A stretch of 64,000 bases of DNA. Origin: Desulfopila sp. IMCC35006. GTDB lineage: Bacteria > Desulfobacterota > Desulfobulbia > Desulfobulbales > Desulfocapsaceae. A program made the translations under genes and the position numbers. The stretch spans positions 1 to 64,000 of the forward strand of contig NZ_SWCM01000006.1 of assembly GCF_005116645.1 (NCBI RefSeq). Direction: 5' to 3'. This document shows, piece after piece, positions 1-7,491 of this stretch (its first letter is position 1; every line of letters starts with the position of its first letter). Below the pieces are notes generated by a model. That model saw only the letters and a list, made by a program, of their open reading frames with translations. It did not search any database and had not been told where the DNA came from.

Positions 1-300
1 AAAGCATTGCGGGACTCTTTTTAGTGCCCCCTTGAGGGGTATAAGTTCATTAACGAAATAATTTTCTTGCCAAAAGCGCAAGAAGTTTGTCAACAACTCA
101 CCAATCCCGCCAAAAAGCATTGCGGGACTCTTTTTAGTGCCCCCTTGAGGGGTATAAGTTCATTAACGAAATAATTTTCTTGCCAAAAGCGCAAGAAGTT
201 TGTCAACAACTCACCAATCCCGCCAAAAAGCATTGCGGGATAAGTTCATTAACGAAATAATTTTCTTGCCAAAAGCGCAAGAAAATTATTTCTAATTCAC
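1..300. repeat. Tandem copies of a two-hairpin palindromic repeat (locus 1)
   Basis: Two full units begin at 1 and 114 (period 113 bp) and a shortened third begins at 227; the third lacks about 27 bp carrying the CCCCCTTGAGGGG motif. Each unit has a CCCGCC...GCGGG hairpin, a conserved TAAGTTCATTAACG linker and an A/T-rich arm. Only the third has both arms of the second hairpin: GAAATAATTTTCTTG at 254-268 pairs perfectly with 278-292 (15 bp plus one more C-G pair). The first two units keep one arm followed by a different tail. The array ends exactly at the stop codon of the minus-strand DUF3786 gene. The same family recurs at 33141-33560 and 37901-38078. Confidence 0.93.
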
Positions 301-1103
301 TAAAAACCGTGCTGCTCAGCCAACTTATGAAACATATTGGCCAATCCTGTTCCCAGAAAATAAGTTGAGTCAACCCCCAGGTTAACATCCACACTTTTAT
401 CGAAAAACAGGTTCAGGCTGGATCCCAGCCCTTCATCCGGTTTCCAGTAGCAGATCATAATCGGCACCAGCGGGAAGGGGTACAGGACAACGGAGACATC
501 GGACTCAAAACGTTTTTCAACTCTTTTGCCATTGAACATATGGACAATATCATCGAAAAAATCAGTATATTTGTCGGCAAGCTGTTTTAAAACATCTTCT
601 CCCCTCTTCTTAAAAAGAGCATATTTTTCTTTTCCACCGATAATTTCCCGAAAAGATATCCAGTCACCGGAAACCGGGACGCCCTGGCAATGCAAAACAT
701 AATCCAGCAGCGGAATAATCACCCAGGGGATGACATGCAGGTCGGTGGCAAAAGTTCCGTCCGTACGTATGCCGATATTCTTGCCAAGGATGTTAACCGT
801 CAACACACTGCCATGCATCCGGGCACCTATTCGTTCGGCCACCGGTGGAAAATCGAGTTTGATTACGTCATCAATCAGCTCCGCTATATACGCTTCCTGC
901 TGAGCCTCCGGACTATTCTCATTTGCGGACGGTGTCGTAAACTTTGCAATATCCGCACTGCTCAGATTGGGACAATCCTCAATTCTGCGGTTCCCCATAT
1001 AGACGGCACCTGCAAACGCCAGGCAGGTTTTTTCACCGCATTTTTTGCAGTTACTTTTGTCGAGAATACTAAAAATCTCCATTGCGTTTTTCGCAACAAC
1101 CAT
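300..1103 (-). CDS. DUF3786 family protein with N-terminal Fe-S motif
   Basis: This 267-aa protein matches the DUF3786 family of anaerobes as I remember it; its function is unknown. Residues 19-44 carry Cys19, Cys22, Cys27 and Cys44 (C-x2-C-x4-C-x16-C). This is the same spacing as the [4Fe-4S] motif of AcsC in this window (Cys17, 20, 25, 42), so a [4Fe-4S] cluster is likely. No membrane segment or signal peptide is visible, so it is probably cytoplasmic. The ATG at 1103 has a strong GGAGG Shine-Dalgarno. The UAG stop lies inside conserved repeat sequence (TTTAGTGAATTAG), immediately followed by the long hairpin, which may act as its 3' end. A corrinoid or redox accessory role is only a guess from the motif. 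Confidence 0.85.
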   Translation of the reverse strand: MVVAKNAMEIFSILDKSNCKKCGEKTCLAFAGAVYMGNRRIEDCPNLSSADIAKFTTPSANENSPEAQQEAYIAELIDDVIKLDFPPVAERIGARMHGSVLTVNILGKNIGIRTDGTFATDLHVIPWVIIPLLDYVLHCQGVPVSGDWISFREIIGGKEKYALFKKRGEDVLKQLADKYTDFFDDIVHMFNGKRVEKRFESDVSVVLYPFPLVPIMICYWKPDEGLGSSLNLFFDKSVDVNLGVDSTYFLGTGLANMFHKLAEQHGF

Positions 1104-1122
1104 TTGCCAACCTCCAGGTGCT

Positions 1123-1290
1123 TTATTCGAAAAACTGCAGCTTGCTGCCGCAGAAATAAATCCTCGTCGATTTAATGCTTACCTTACCGATTGATTTTAC
1201 CCAACCAGTACTTGACGAAACTTCATAATTCAGAGTATCACTACATTTCTTTTTAATATTTTCTGGAACAATGTCTAGGGCTTTATTCAT
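1123..1290 (-). CDS. Possible small protein (55 aa), doubtful
   Basis: An ATG-initiated frame of 55 codons ends about 20 bp upstream of the DUF3786 start on the same strand, so the two could be co-transcribed. The start (MNKALDIVPE) is preceded by a weak AGAGAAA. The product is Lys/Ser-rich with one or two Cys and no motif I recognise. A TTG start further upstream would extend it to 66 aa. It may be chance, because the region is A/T-rich and must also hold the promoters for genes on both sides. Confidence 0.3.
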   Translation of the reverse strand: MNKALDIVPENIKKKCSDTLNYEVSSSTGWVKSIGKVSIKSTRIYFCGSKLQFFE

Positions 1291-1331
1291 TTTTTCATTT
1301 CTCTTTATCTCAAACACCAACACAATTATTC

Positions 1332-2582
1332 ATGAAAAGTCCCATTCGTACAATTGCTTCTTTGGCATGCCTGCAGGCAATCATTGTTGGCAATGCCCAC
1401 GGGGTGTTATCAGCTGAAAATGTCGAACCTCGGCAGAATCTAGAAAGACTGATGACAACCAGAGGTTGCCGGGGATGCGATCTTACCGGACTCGACCTGA
1501 CCAGACTTGATCTGTCGGGGGTTGATGTGGAGGGAGCGGATATGTCGCACACCAAACTCTCTTTAACCAATCTGTCCAGTGCAAATCTTAAAAACACCAG
1601 GCTGATCGGTGCCATTTTCGCCGGCACAGACCTTGCCGGCGCCGATCTGCGCGGTGCGGACCTGCAGGACACCTCCCTTGACAATGCATATACTGCAGAC
1701 GCAGTGCTTGACGACAAACCCATGCCCTCGCAACCAGACAATCCGCCACTCCCTTCGGCCCCGTCTCTTCATCCAGCGACAAACGTTGCCGTTTCCGGCC
1801 CAGCTACCGATGTATCTGCCGGAAATACCCCCTCAGACAGCTGGTGGTCCCGTCAACCTAAATCACAGAAGATGCTCTACACCAACCTTGCCGCGGCAAC
1901 AGCTATCGGCATATGGGGATTGGCAACATGGGACTACGGTTCAGAAGGATTTACTATAGGTCATGAGGAATGGTTCGGTCGTGATACCAAATATGGCGGC
2001 GCCGATAAATGTGGTCATTTATGGTCAACGTACGCCTTCTCGGATGCACTAACCAGTCTCTACACGGGCTGGGGCTACGAGCCAAAGAAAGCGAACATAT
2101 ATGCCGCTCTGTCCTCGTGGACTGTGCAATTCGCAATGGAACTAGGCGATGCAACCAGTGAAACACAGGGTTTTTCATGGGAGGATATGACCATGAACAC
2201 CCTGGGCGCACTGACCAGTGTATTGATGGCAAGATACCCGGAACTCGACCGTAAAATTGACCTCAGAGTGGAGTATGTTATCAATGATTCTATCAAAGGT
2301 ATTTTTGATGACTATTACAACCAGTATTATTCAATGGTTCTTAAATTGGATGGGTTTGACTCATTTGAAAACACATTTCTAAAATACGTCGAGTTATCGG
2401 CGGGATACTACACCAGGGGATTCGGCAATCCCGATAAAGAAGATACCAGATCTCTCTTTGCCGGTATCGGTTTCAACTTTTCCAGACTCCTCAATCAGAG
2501 CGGATGGAACAAAACAGCCAAAGTTTTTGAATACATACAAGTACCTTACACGGTACCCAAGGTTTCCTATGATCTTGATTGA
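1332..2582 (+). CDS. Pentapeptide-repeat protein with DUF2279 (YfiM-like) domain, exported
   Basis: The 416-aa product begins with a probable Sec signal peptide (about residues 1-29). A block of roughly 16 pentapeptide repeats of the A(D/N)Lxx type follows (about 45-120), opened by a short CRGC motif. Next come a Pro/Ser-rich linker (about 125-165) and a domain resembling DUF2279/YfiM (about 175-320). That domain has a hydrophobic helix and the motif GGADKCGHLWSTYAFSD. The last 90 residues are rich in aromatics and could be beta structure. The function of DUF2279 is unknown, and the family is usually envelope-associated. No good Shine-Dalgarno precedes the ATG at 1332, but the signal peptide supports this start. 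The gene appears monocistronic. Confidence 0.75.
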   Translation: MKSPIRTIASLACLQAIIVGNAHGVLSAENVEPRQNLERLMTTRGCRGCDLTGLDLTRLDLSGVDVEGADMSHTKLSLTNLSSANLKNTRLIGAIFAGTDLAGADLRGADLQDTSLDNAYTADAVLDDKPMPSQPDNPPLPSAPSLHPATNVAVSGPATDVSAGNTPSDSWWSRQPKSQKMLYTNLAAATAIGIWGLATWDYGSEGFTIGHEEWFGRDTKYGGADKCGHLWSTYAFSDALTSLYTGWGYEPKKANIYAALSSWTVQFAMELGDATSETQGFSWEDMTMNTLGALTSVLMARYPELDRKIDLRVEYVINDSIKGIFDDYYNQYYSMVLKLDGFDSFENTFLKYVELSAGYYTRGFGNPDKEDTRSLFAGIGFNFSRLLNQSGWNKTAKVFEYIQVPYTVPKVSYDLD

Positions 2583-2748
2583 TCTACCTGCACAGGAAAT
2601 AATGGGTAAGATACGCATTTCCAGGTGGCAAGATTTTTCAGAGACGATTATCTTAGCTTAAATCCTGACAGATTGATCAACGTTACAGCGGTCGTTGTTA
2701 CTTCCACAACCATACGATGTGGATAAATATGAACTTAAGGAGAGAACT

Positions 2749-2940
2749 ATGAAAGCAGTGATTTCAAAAGAGTGCATGGGCGACAGAAACTGCAATAAAT
2801 TATGTCCGGAAGTGTTCGAATATGATGAAGATCAACTTCTTTCCATCGTTAAGTTTGACGAAATTCCCAAGCATCTTGAAGCGGTAGTGCGACAGGCTGC
2901 TGCCGAATGCGGTGCCAACGCGATCACTATAGAAGAATAG
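2749..2940 (+). CDS. Ferredoxin, single cluster, Asp-ligated type
   Basis: This 63-aa ferredoxin starts at the ATG at 2749, which has AAGGAGAGA upstream; a longer in-frame start at 2695 lacks such a site. The binding motif reads CMGDRNCNKLCP. Cys9, Asp12 and Cys15 occupy the first three ligand positions and Cys53 the fourth. Aspartate at the second position is the Pyrococcus furiosus-type pattern, which allows [4Fe-4S] to [3Fe-4S] conversion. It lies 10 bp upstream of rubrerythrin, so it may supply that enzyme with electrons for peroxide reduction. The pairing is inferred from context only. Confidence 0.9.
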   Translation: MKAVISKECMGDRNCNKLCPEVFEYDEDQLLSIVKFDEIPKHLEAVVRQAAAECGANAITIEE

Positions 2941-2950
2941 GAGATCGATA

Positions 2951-3526
2951 ATGGCCGTTTTTCGTGACAGCAAGACAGCCAGAAACCTTCTTCTTTCCTA
3001 TTCAGCCGAGACCCAGGCGCGAACCCGTTATAATTTTTTTGCAACCCAGGCCAGGGAGGATGGGTATATCCAGATAGCCAATCTTTTTGATGAAACGGCC
3101 CAACAGGAATATGAACATGGGCTGCGCTTTTTCAAATTTTTCAATGGCGGTGAACTGGAAATTACCGGAATATTTCCTGCAGGCGTCATAAAAGATACCC
3201 ATGCTAATCTGATCAGTTCTGCAGAACTTGAGTTGTACGTTCACGACCAAATGTATGCAGTCTTTGCCAGAGAGGCCGAAGAAGAAGGTTTTCACCGGGC
3301 AGCCGACACCTTCCATGCCATAAATGTTTCTGAGAAAAACCACGAATTAATGTTTCGGGCTCTTGCCGAAAACCTTGTTTCCGGCAGGGTTTTCAAGCGC
3401 GATCAGCCTGTTACCTGGAAATGTCTCAGCTGTGGGTATCTCCACGAAGGCACGAGTCCGCCGGATAAATGTCCCGCCTGTGTGAAACCTCCCGGTTATT
3501 TTGAAGTACTCAAGAAGAACTGGTAA
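2951..3526 (+). CDS. rbr: Rubrerythrin
   Basis: Rubrerythrin reduces hydrogen peroxide in the cytoplasm of anaerobes. The 191-aa protein has an N-terminal ferritin-like four-helix diiron domain. Its carboxylate ligands sit in SAETQARTRY, TAQQEYEHGLRFF, EAEEEGFH and EKNHELMFR. A C-terminal rubredoxin domain follows with CLSCGY and CPAC. Length and domain order match classical rubrerythrin. A GGAG Shine-Dalgarno precedes the ATG, and the ferredoxin gene 10 bp upstream suggests a two-gene operon. A strong hairpin directly after the stop codon ends it. Confidence 0.96.
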   Translation: MAVFRDSKTARNLLLSYSAETQARTRYNFFATQAREDGYIQIANLFDETAQQEYEHGLRFFKFFNGGELEITGIFPAGVIKDTHANLISSAELELYVHDQMYAVFAREAEEEGFHRAADTFHAINVSEKNHELMFRALAENLVSGRVFKRDQPVTWKCLSCGYLHEGTSPPDKCPACVKPPGYFEVLKKNW

Positions 3527-3566
3527 TACAAAAGGCCATCGCCTGTCGGCGATGGCCTTTTGTATT
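3525..3566. terminator. Bidirectional intrinsic terminator
   Basis: A perfect 19-bp stem (3525-3543 with 3548-3566) encloses the 4-nt loop TGTC. The stem has a GC core flanked by A-runs and T-runs. It overlaps the rubrerythrin stop codon and lies just downstream of the convergent DUF166 gene, so it can terminate both. Confidence 0.93.
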
Positions 3567-3583
3567 ATTCTACTACGTCTTAT

Positions 3584-4240
3584 TTATAAAAGCGCCAGCA
3601 CCTTCTCAATCGCCTTCTTGAGTTGCTTGCTATGGATTTTACCGGCAAAATGGACCGGGCTTTTGCCATATATAGGATCCCAGCCAGCCGGATTGGCAGA
3701 ACAGTAAAACTGCGTTTCAAGACCAACCTTCCGCGCCGCATCCTCTGCCGGATGACCAATAAGCCGCCTTGCCACCTCCCACGATGCCCCGCATGGCGCA
3801 CCGCGAACGACCGTTACCCCTGCTATCTTGCCATCCTCAATCTCAACTTCAAATTCCGGTGCCCCGAAATACTCACCATAATTACCAAGACCTGTCAGAC
3901 GGGGAAGACCACAGCAGGTTGGTGGGGTAATCGATTTTTCACCCACTATCTTTTTCCCCGAGGCAATAATCGGAATATCCTTTTGCGCGCAGAGAGCGGC
4001 CAGGTCGGTTGATAAATCGTTGTGCCGAAGAAAATCAAGCACCAGATCACAGCTGATATTGCGGGGAAGATAGGCCCGGGTATCATCGAGCACCGGCGGC
4101 AATATTTTATCAATATTGATAACTTCCAGCTCAAACAAATCTTTGCCGTAGCGCCGTAAACCATTTATTTTTGTTTCACCGCTTCCATTTTGCTGAAAGA
4201 TCAAGATCTTCTGTTTTGATTGTTTATTATCATTTTTCAC
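3584..4240 (-). CDS. DUF166 family protein
   Basis: The 218-aa protein has the hallmarks of DUF166, a family seen in methanogens and some anaerobic bacteria and sometimes described as thymidylate synthase-like. These are a double-Cys motif (PPTCCGLP), the stretch FGAPEFEVEI, and RGAPCGASWEVA with another Cys. The true function is unknown. The likely start is GTG at 4240, with GAGGTAG upstream. It lies 24 bp after the unknown 129-aa gene on the same strand, so the two probably form an operon. It sits downstream of formate dehydrogenase but is separated from it by a terminator. Confidence 0.85.
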   Translation of the reverse strand: MKNDNKQSKQKILIFQQNGSGETKINGLRRYGKDLFELEVINIDKILPPVLDDTRAYLPRNISCDLVLDFLRHNDLSTDLAALCAQKDIPIIASGKKIVGEKSITPPTCCGLPRLTGLGNYGEYFGAPEFEVEIEDGKIAGVTVVRGAPCGASWEVARRLIGHPAEDAARKVGLETQFYCSANPAGWDPIYGKSPVHFAGKIHSKQLKKAIEKVLALL

Positions 4241-4264
4241 AACGACTACCTCATATAAACTCTA

Positions 4265-4651
4265 TCAAATATCCAGACGGACCCAGCGAGTACAATACCT
4301 GTAGGCCGCTTCAAGGAGTTTCTTTCTGTTTTGTGATCCATGGGCCAGAACGTGAAAAGAGCCATCCCCGGTACGATAAAGCACCATCCCATCGTCTATC
4401 GAAGTGGATTCTTCGCCACAAGTAATAGTCAGTGGGCTGCCGGCTTCGATAATCTCCAGTTCATCATCCTGATACTGAAAATAGGCCATTTGTGCGAGGG
4501 CATGATATTCATGTTTAGCACTGGCACTGTCTTTTGCAGTAAATGTTTTGATAAACCCAGCTTCCTGCAAGGCCATCTCAGGAACGAGAATAACACTCTC
4601 GCAATCAGTTATTTTTGTCGCTGCAGTTTCAATAAGTATCGAACTGTTCAT
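4265..4651 (-). CDS. Uncharacterised protein, partner of the DUF166 gene
   Basis: I do not recognise this protein. The ATG at 4651 gives 129 aa; a TTG at 4708 would give 147 aa. Neither has a clear Shine-Dalgarno. The product is acidic and cytoplasmic by appearance. Its C-terminal half is mixed alpha/beta (CGEESTSIDDGMVLYRTGDG, then AHGSQNRKKLLEAAYRYC). It precedes DUF166 by 24 bp. Transcription must start in the roughly 70 bp between this start and the formate dehydrogenase terminator, or come from read-through. Confidence 0.65.
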   Translation of the reverse strand: MNSSILIETAATKITDCESVILVPEMALQEAGFIKTFTAKDSASAKHEYHALAQMAYFQYQDDELEIIEAGSPLTITCGEESTSIDDGMVLYRTGDGSFHVLAHGSQNRKKLLEAAYRYCTRWVRLDI

Positions 4652-4721
4652 CTTGTTTACACGCTCTCGGATCAACGCATGATTTTTTAGGTTTTGCCCA
4701 AGCAGCAATCTGATTCACCAT

Positions 4722-4761
4722 AAAAAATGGGAAGTTAAGCGCATCACAACTCAACTTCCCA
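4722..4761 (-). terminator. Intrinsic terminator of the formate dehydrogenase operon
   Basis: Read on the minus strand, a 12-bp stem (4750-4761 with 4728-4739, one G-U wobble) is followed directly by six U residues (4722-4727). It lies about 40 bp after the stop codon of the alpha subunit. Confidence 0.9.
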
Positions 4762-4801
4762 TGATGGACCGTTATGTCTTGTTATAGACAACTATTAATC
4801 A

Positions 4802-7486
4802 CTACTTCTCGATACGTACAGCACATACTTTCGCTTCCATGATCTTACAGATTGGATCCATAGCATCACTGGTAAGCAGGTTGGCCGCCGCTTCTTTGTA
4901 GTGAAATGGGATAAAGACAACATTCGGCGGCACAATTTTGCTGACCTTTGCCTTCAGTTTAATAGAGCCGCGTCTGGAGCTGACCGTCAAAAACTCACCT
5001 TGACCGACTCCGAGAACATCCGCATCGGCTGGATTGACTTCTACAAAAGCTTCCGGGGCTATCCTGTTAAGCCCTGTAGACCTTCTGGTCATCGTGCCGG
5101 TATGATAATGGAACAGTTCCCGCCCTGTGGTAAGCACGTAGGGATATTCTTTATCCGGCAATTCATCAGAGGCAACAAACGGAACGGGAGTAAAGAGTGC
5201 TTTGCCACCTTCTCTGGAAAAGCTTTGTTCAAACAAAAATTTCGTTCCTGGATGATCTGCGGTTGGACATGGCCACTGCAGACCTTCTTTTTCCAATCGG
5301 TCATAATTTATACCGGCAATACCAGGCCAGAGTGCTGCAACCTCATCGAAAAGATCGGATGGATTCGGGGATTGATTGACATCTCCCTCCCCTGATACGC
5401 GCTTATAGATCTGGTCGATAATATCCAGATCCAGTCTTACTTCCCCGGGAGATTTGATCGCTTTTCTTACCCGTTGTACCCGTCTTTCAGAACTGGTAAA
5501 GGTCCCCTCTTTTTCAGCAAAAGTGGTTCCAGGTAGAACCACGTCGGCCAGCTGGGCAGTTTCGGTCATGAAAATATCCTGAACTACCAGAAAATCGAGC
5601 GCCGCAAAAGCTTTCACCGAATGGGTAGTATTGGGGTCAGAAAGTGCTGGATTCTCACCAAAAACATACAATCCCTTCAGTGTTCCATCAAGCATTGCTC
5701 CAGTCATTTCAGAGGCTGTCAGGCCGACATTGCCTGAAAGAGTTTTGCCCCAGGCTGTTTCAAACTTCTGCTTGATCGCCGGAATATCAACTTTCTGATA
5801 ACCGGGATACACATTCGGCAAGCTCCCCATATCGCAGGCACCCTGAACATTGTTCTGGCCCCTCAGTGGATTGACACCGGCTGCATATTTACCCACATTG
5901 CCCGTTACCATTGCCAGGTTGCCGACCGCACAGACATTATAGGTACCCATGACATGTTGCGTGATACCCATGGCATAGTATATTCCAGCGTTATTAGCAG
6001 AGGCGAAGATTCGCGCAGCTTTTTTTATGTCCTCTGCAGGAACACCGGTGATTTCTTCACCATATTCCGGAGTGAAACTTTCAAGAGACTTGACGAACTC
6101 TTCGTATCCTTCAGTTCTGTCCTTTATAAACTTCTTATCCTCTAACCCCTCAGCAAGAATAACATTCATAATCGAGTTCAACAGAGTAGAATCGGTCCCC
6201 GGACGGTGTCGCAACCAGAGGGTGGCAAACTTCACCAGTGGAATTTTCCGGGGATCGGCGACAATCAGTTTGGCACCTTTTGCTACCGCCTCTTTCATCC
6301 GCAGCGAGATAATCGGATGATTCTCCGTTGTATTGGACCCAATGACTAACATCGCTTCATTTTCAGCAATCTCGGCGACTGAATTGGTCATTGCACCGGA
6401 ACCAAATTTCGTGGCCAGACCGGCCACTGTTGCACTGTGTCAGTAACGAGCGCAGTGATCGACATTATTGGTCCCGATCCCGGCTCGAAAAAGTTTCTGG
6501 AAAAGATAATTCTCCTCGTTGGTACAACGGGCGGAACTGAGTCCGGCAAGGGCATCTGGACCGTTCTTCTCCTTTATTTCGTTAAACTTTTTGGCAATAT
6601 GGTCAAGAGCTTCATCCCAGGTGGCTTTTTCAAAGTGCCCACCCTTTTCTCTTCTGATAAGAGGGGTCGTTAACCGATCAGTGCTGTTAATAAAGTCAAA
6701 ACCGAACCGTCCTTTGACACAAAGCCAGCCGCGATTATGGTTGTCCGATTTCGATTCCACCCGGATAACCTGATCACCATGGCTGCGCAAGGTGATATTA
6801 CAGCCACAGCCGCAGTAGGTACAGGTGGTGTCGGTGAATTTAACACCTTCCATACGAGGCTTGCCTGACCAGATGGAACCGGAGAGAGCGCCTGTTGGGC
6901 AAACGGAAATACATTGCCCGCAGAATACGCAGTCCAGATCATGACCGAACGGCGGGATAACTTTTGCCTCAAAGCCCCTTTCTGCATAGCCGATCGCACC
7001 AATGCCCTGAACCTCGTCACATACCCGAACACAGAGCCCACACATAACGCATTTGTTCTGATCCCTGGTAATAAAAGGATTATGGTCGACACGTTTATGC
7101 TCACGCATCGCACCGGCAAAACGATTTTCGCGAATGCCGTACTGGTAAGCAAGTTCCTGCAATACACATTCTCCCGTCCCGATACAGGTCATACAGTCAT
7201 TCGGGTGATCGGAAAGCAGGAGTTCCACGGTAGTTTTTCGCAACCTGTAGAGTCTCGCACTTTGCGTCTGCACTGACATGCCAGCGGTGGCCGGGGTGGT
7301 ACAGGAAGTTACCGGCTTTGGCATTCCGGCGATTTCGACAATACAGAGCCGGCAGGCGCCAAATGGCTTCAGCCGGTCGTCATGACACAGAGTCGGAATT
7401 TTTATTCCCAGCTGTTTCGCTGCCTCTAAGACAGTAGTGCCTTCAGCAACCTCAATCGACTTACCATCTATAGTTAGATTTATCAT
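4802..7486 (-). CDS. fdhA: Formate dehydrogenase alpha subunit, selenocysteine-containing, with HydA/NuoG-like N-terminus
   Basis: This 894-aa selenoprotein would otherwise look like two genes split by a UGA at 6440-6442. In frame the site reads VDHCARY-Sec-HSATVAGLA, the conserved active-site context of FdhH-type enzymes; Sec is residue 349. Domains in order are a [2Fe-2S] domain (1-78), a His-Cys3 [4Fe-4S] motif HPNDCMTCIGTGEC (about 90-105), two [4Fe-4S] ferredoxin motifs (about 138-210), the proximal cluster CTYCGCGC, the molybdopterin/tungstopterin catalytic domain, and a C-terminal dinucleotide-binding domain. It interconverts formate and CO2 in the cytoplasm. The ATG at 7486 has AAAGGAG overlapping the upstream stop codon. 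Together with the NuoE- and NuoF-like subunits it should be NAD(P)-linked and possibly electron-bifurcating. Confidence 0.95.
6411..6442 (-). promoter_or_regulatory. Bacterial SECIS element with Sec UGA codon
   Basis: On the minus strand the UGA (6442-6440) is followed by an apical hairpin GTGGCC-GGTCT-GGCCAC (6427-6411). The GGUCU loop matches the SelB-binding loop of Escherichia coli fdhF. There are 18 nt between UGA and the loop, the same as I count for fdhF from memory. This supports selenocysteine insertion rather than a premature stop. Confidence 0.92.
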
Positions 7487-7491
7487 GGTGA

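Noticed and set aside
1-292. CRISPR array
   Set aside because: Units are 113 bp, nearly identical throughout, with no unique spacers and no cas genes nearby.
4802-7486. Split formate dehydrogenase gene read as a nonsense pseudogene
   Set aside because: The UGA is at the conserved Sec position with a matching SECIS hairpin, and both halves are intact in the same frame.
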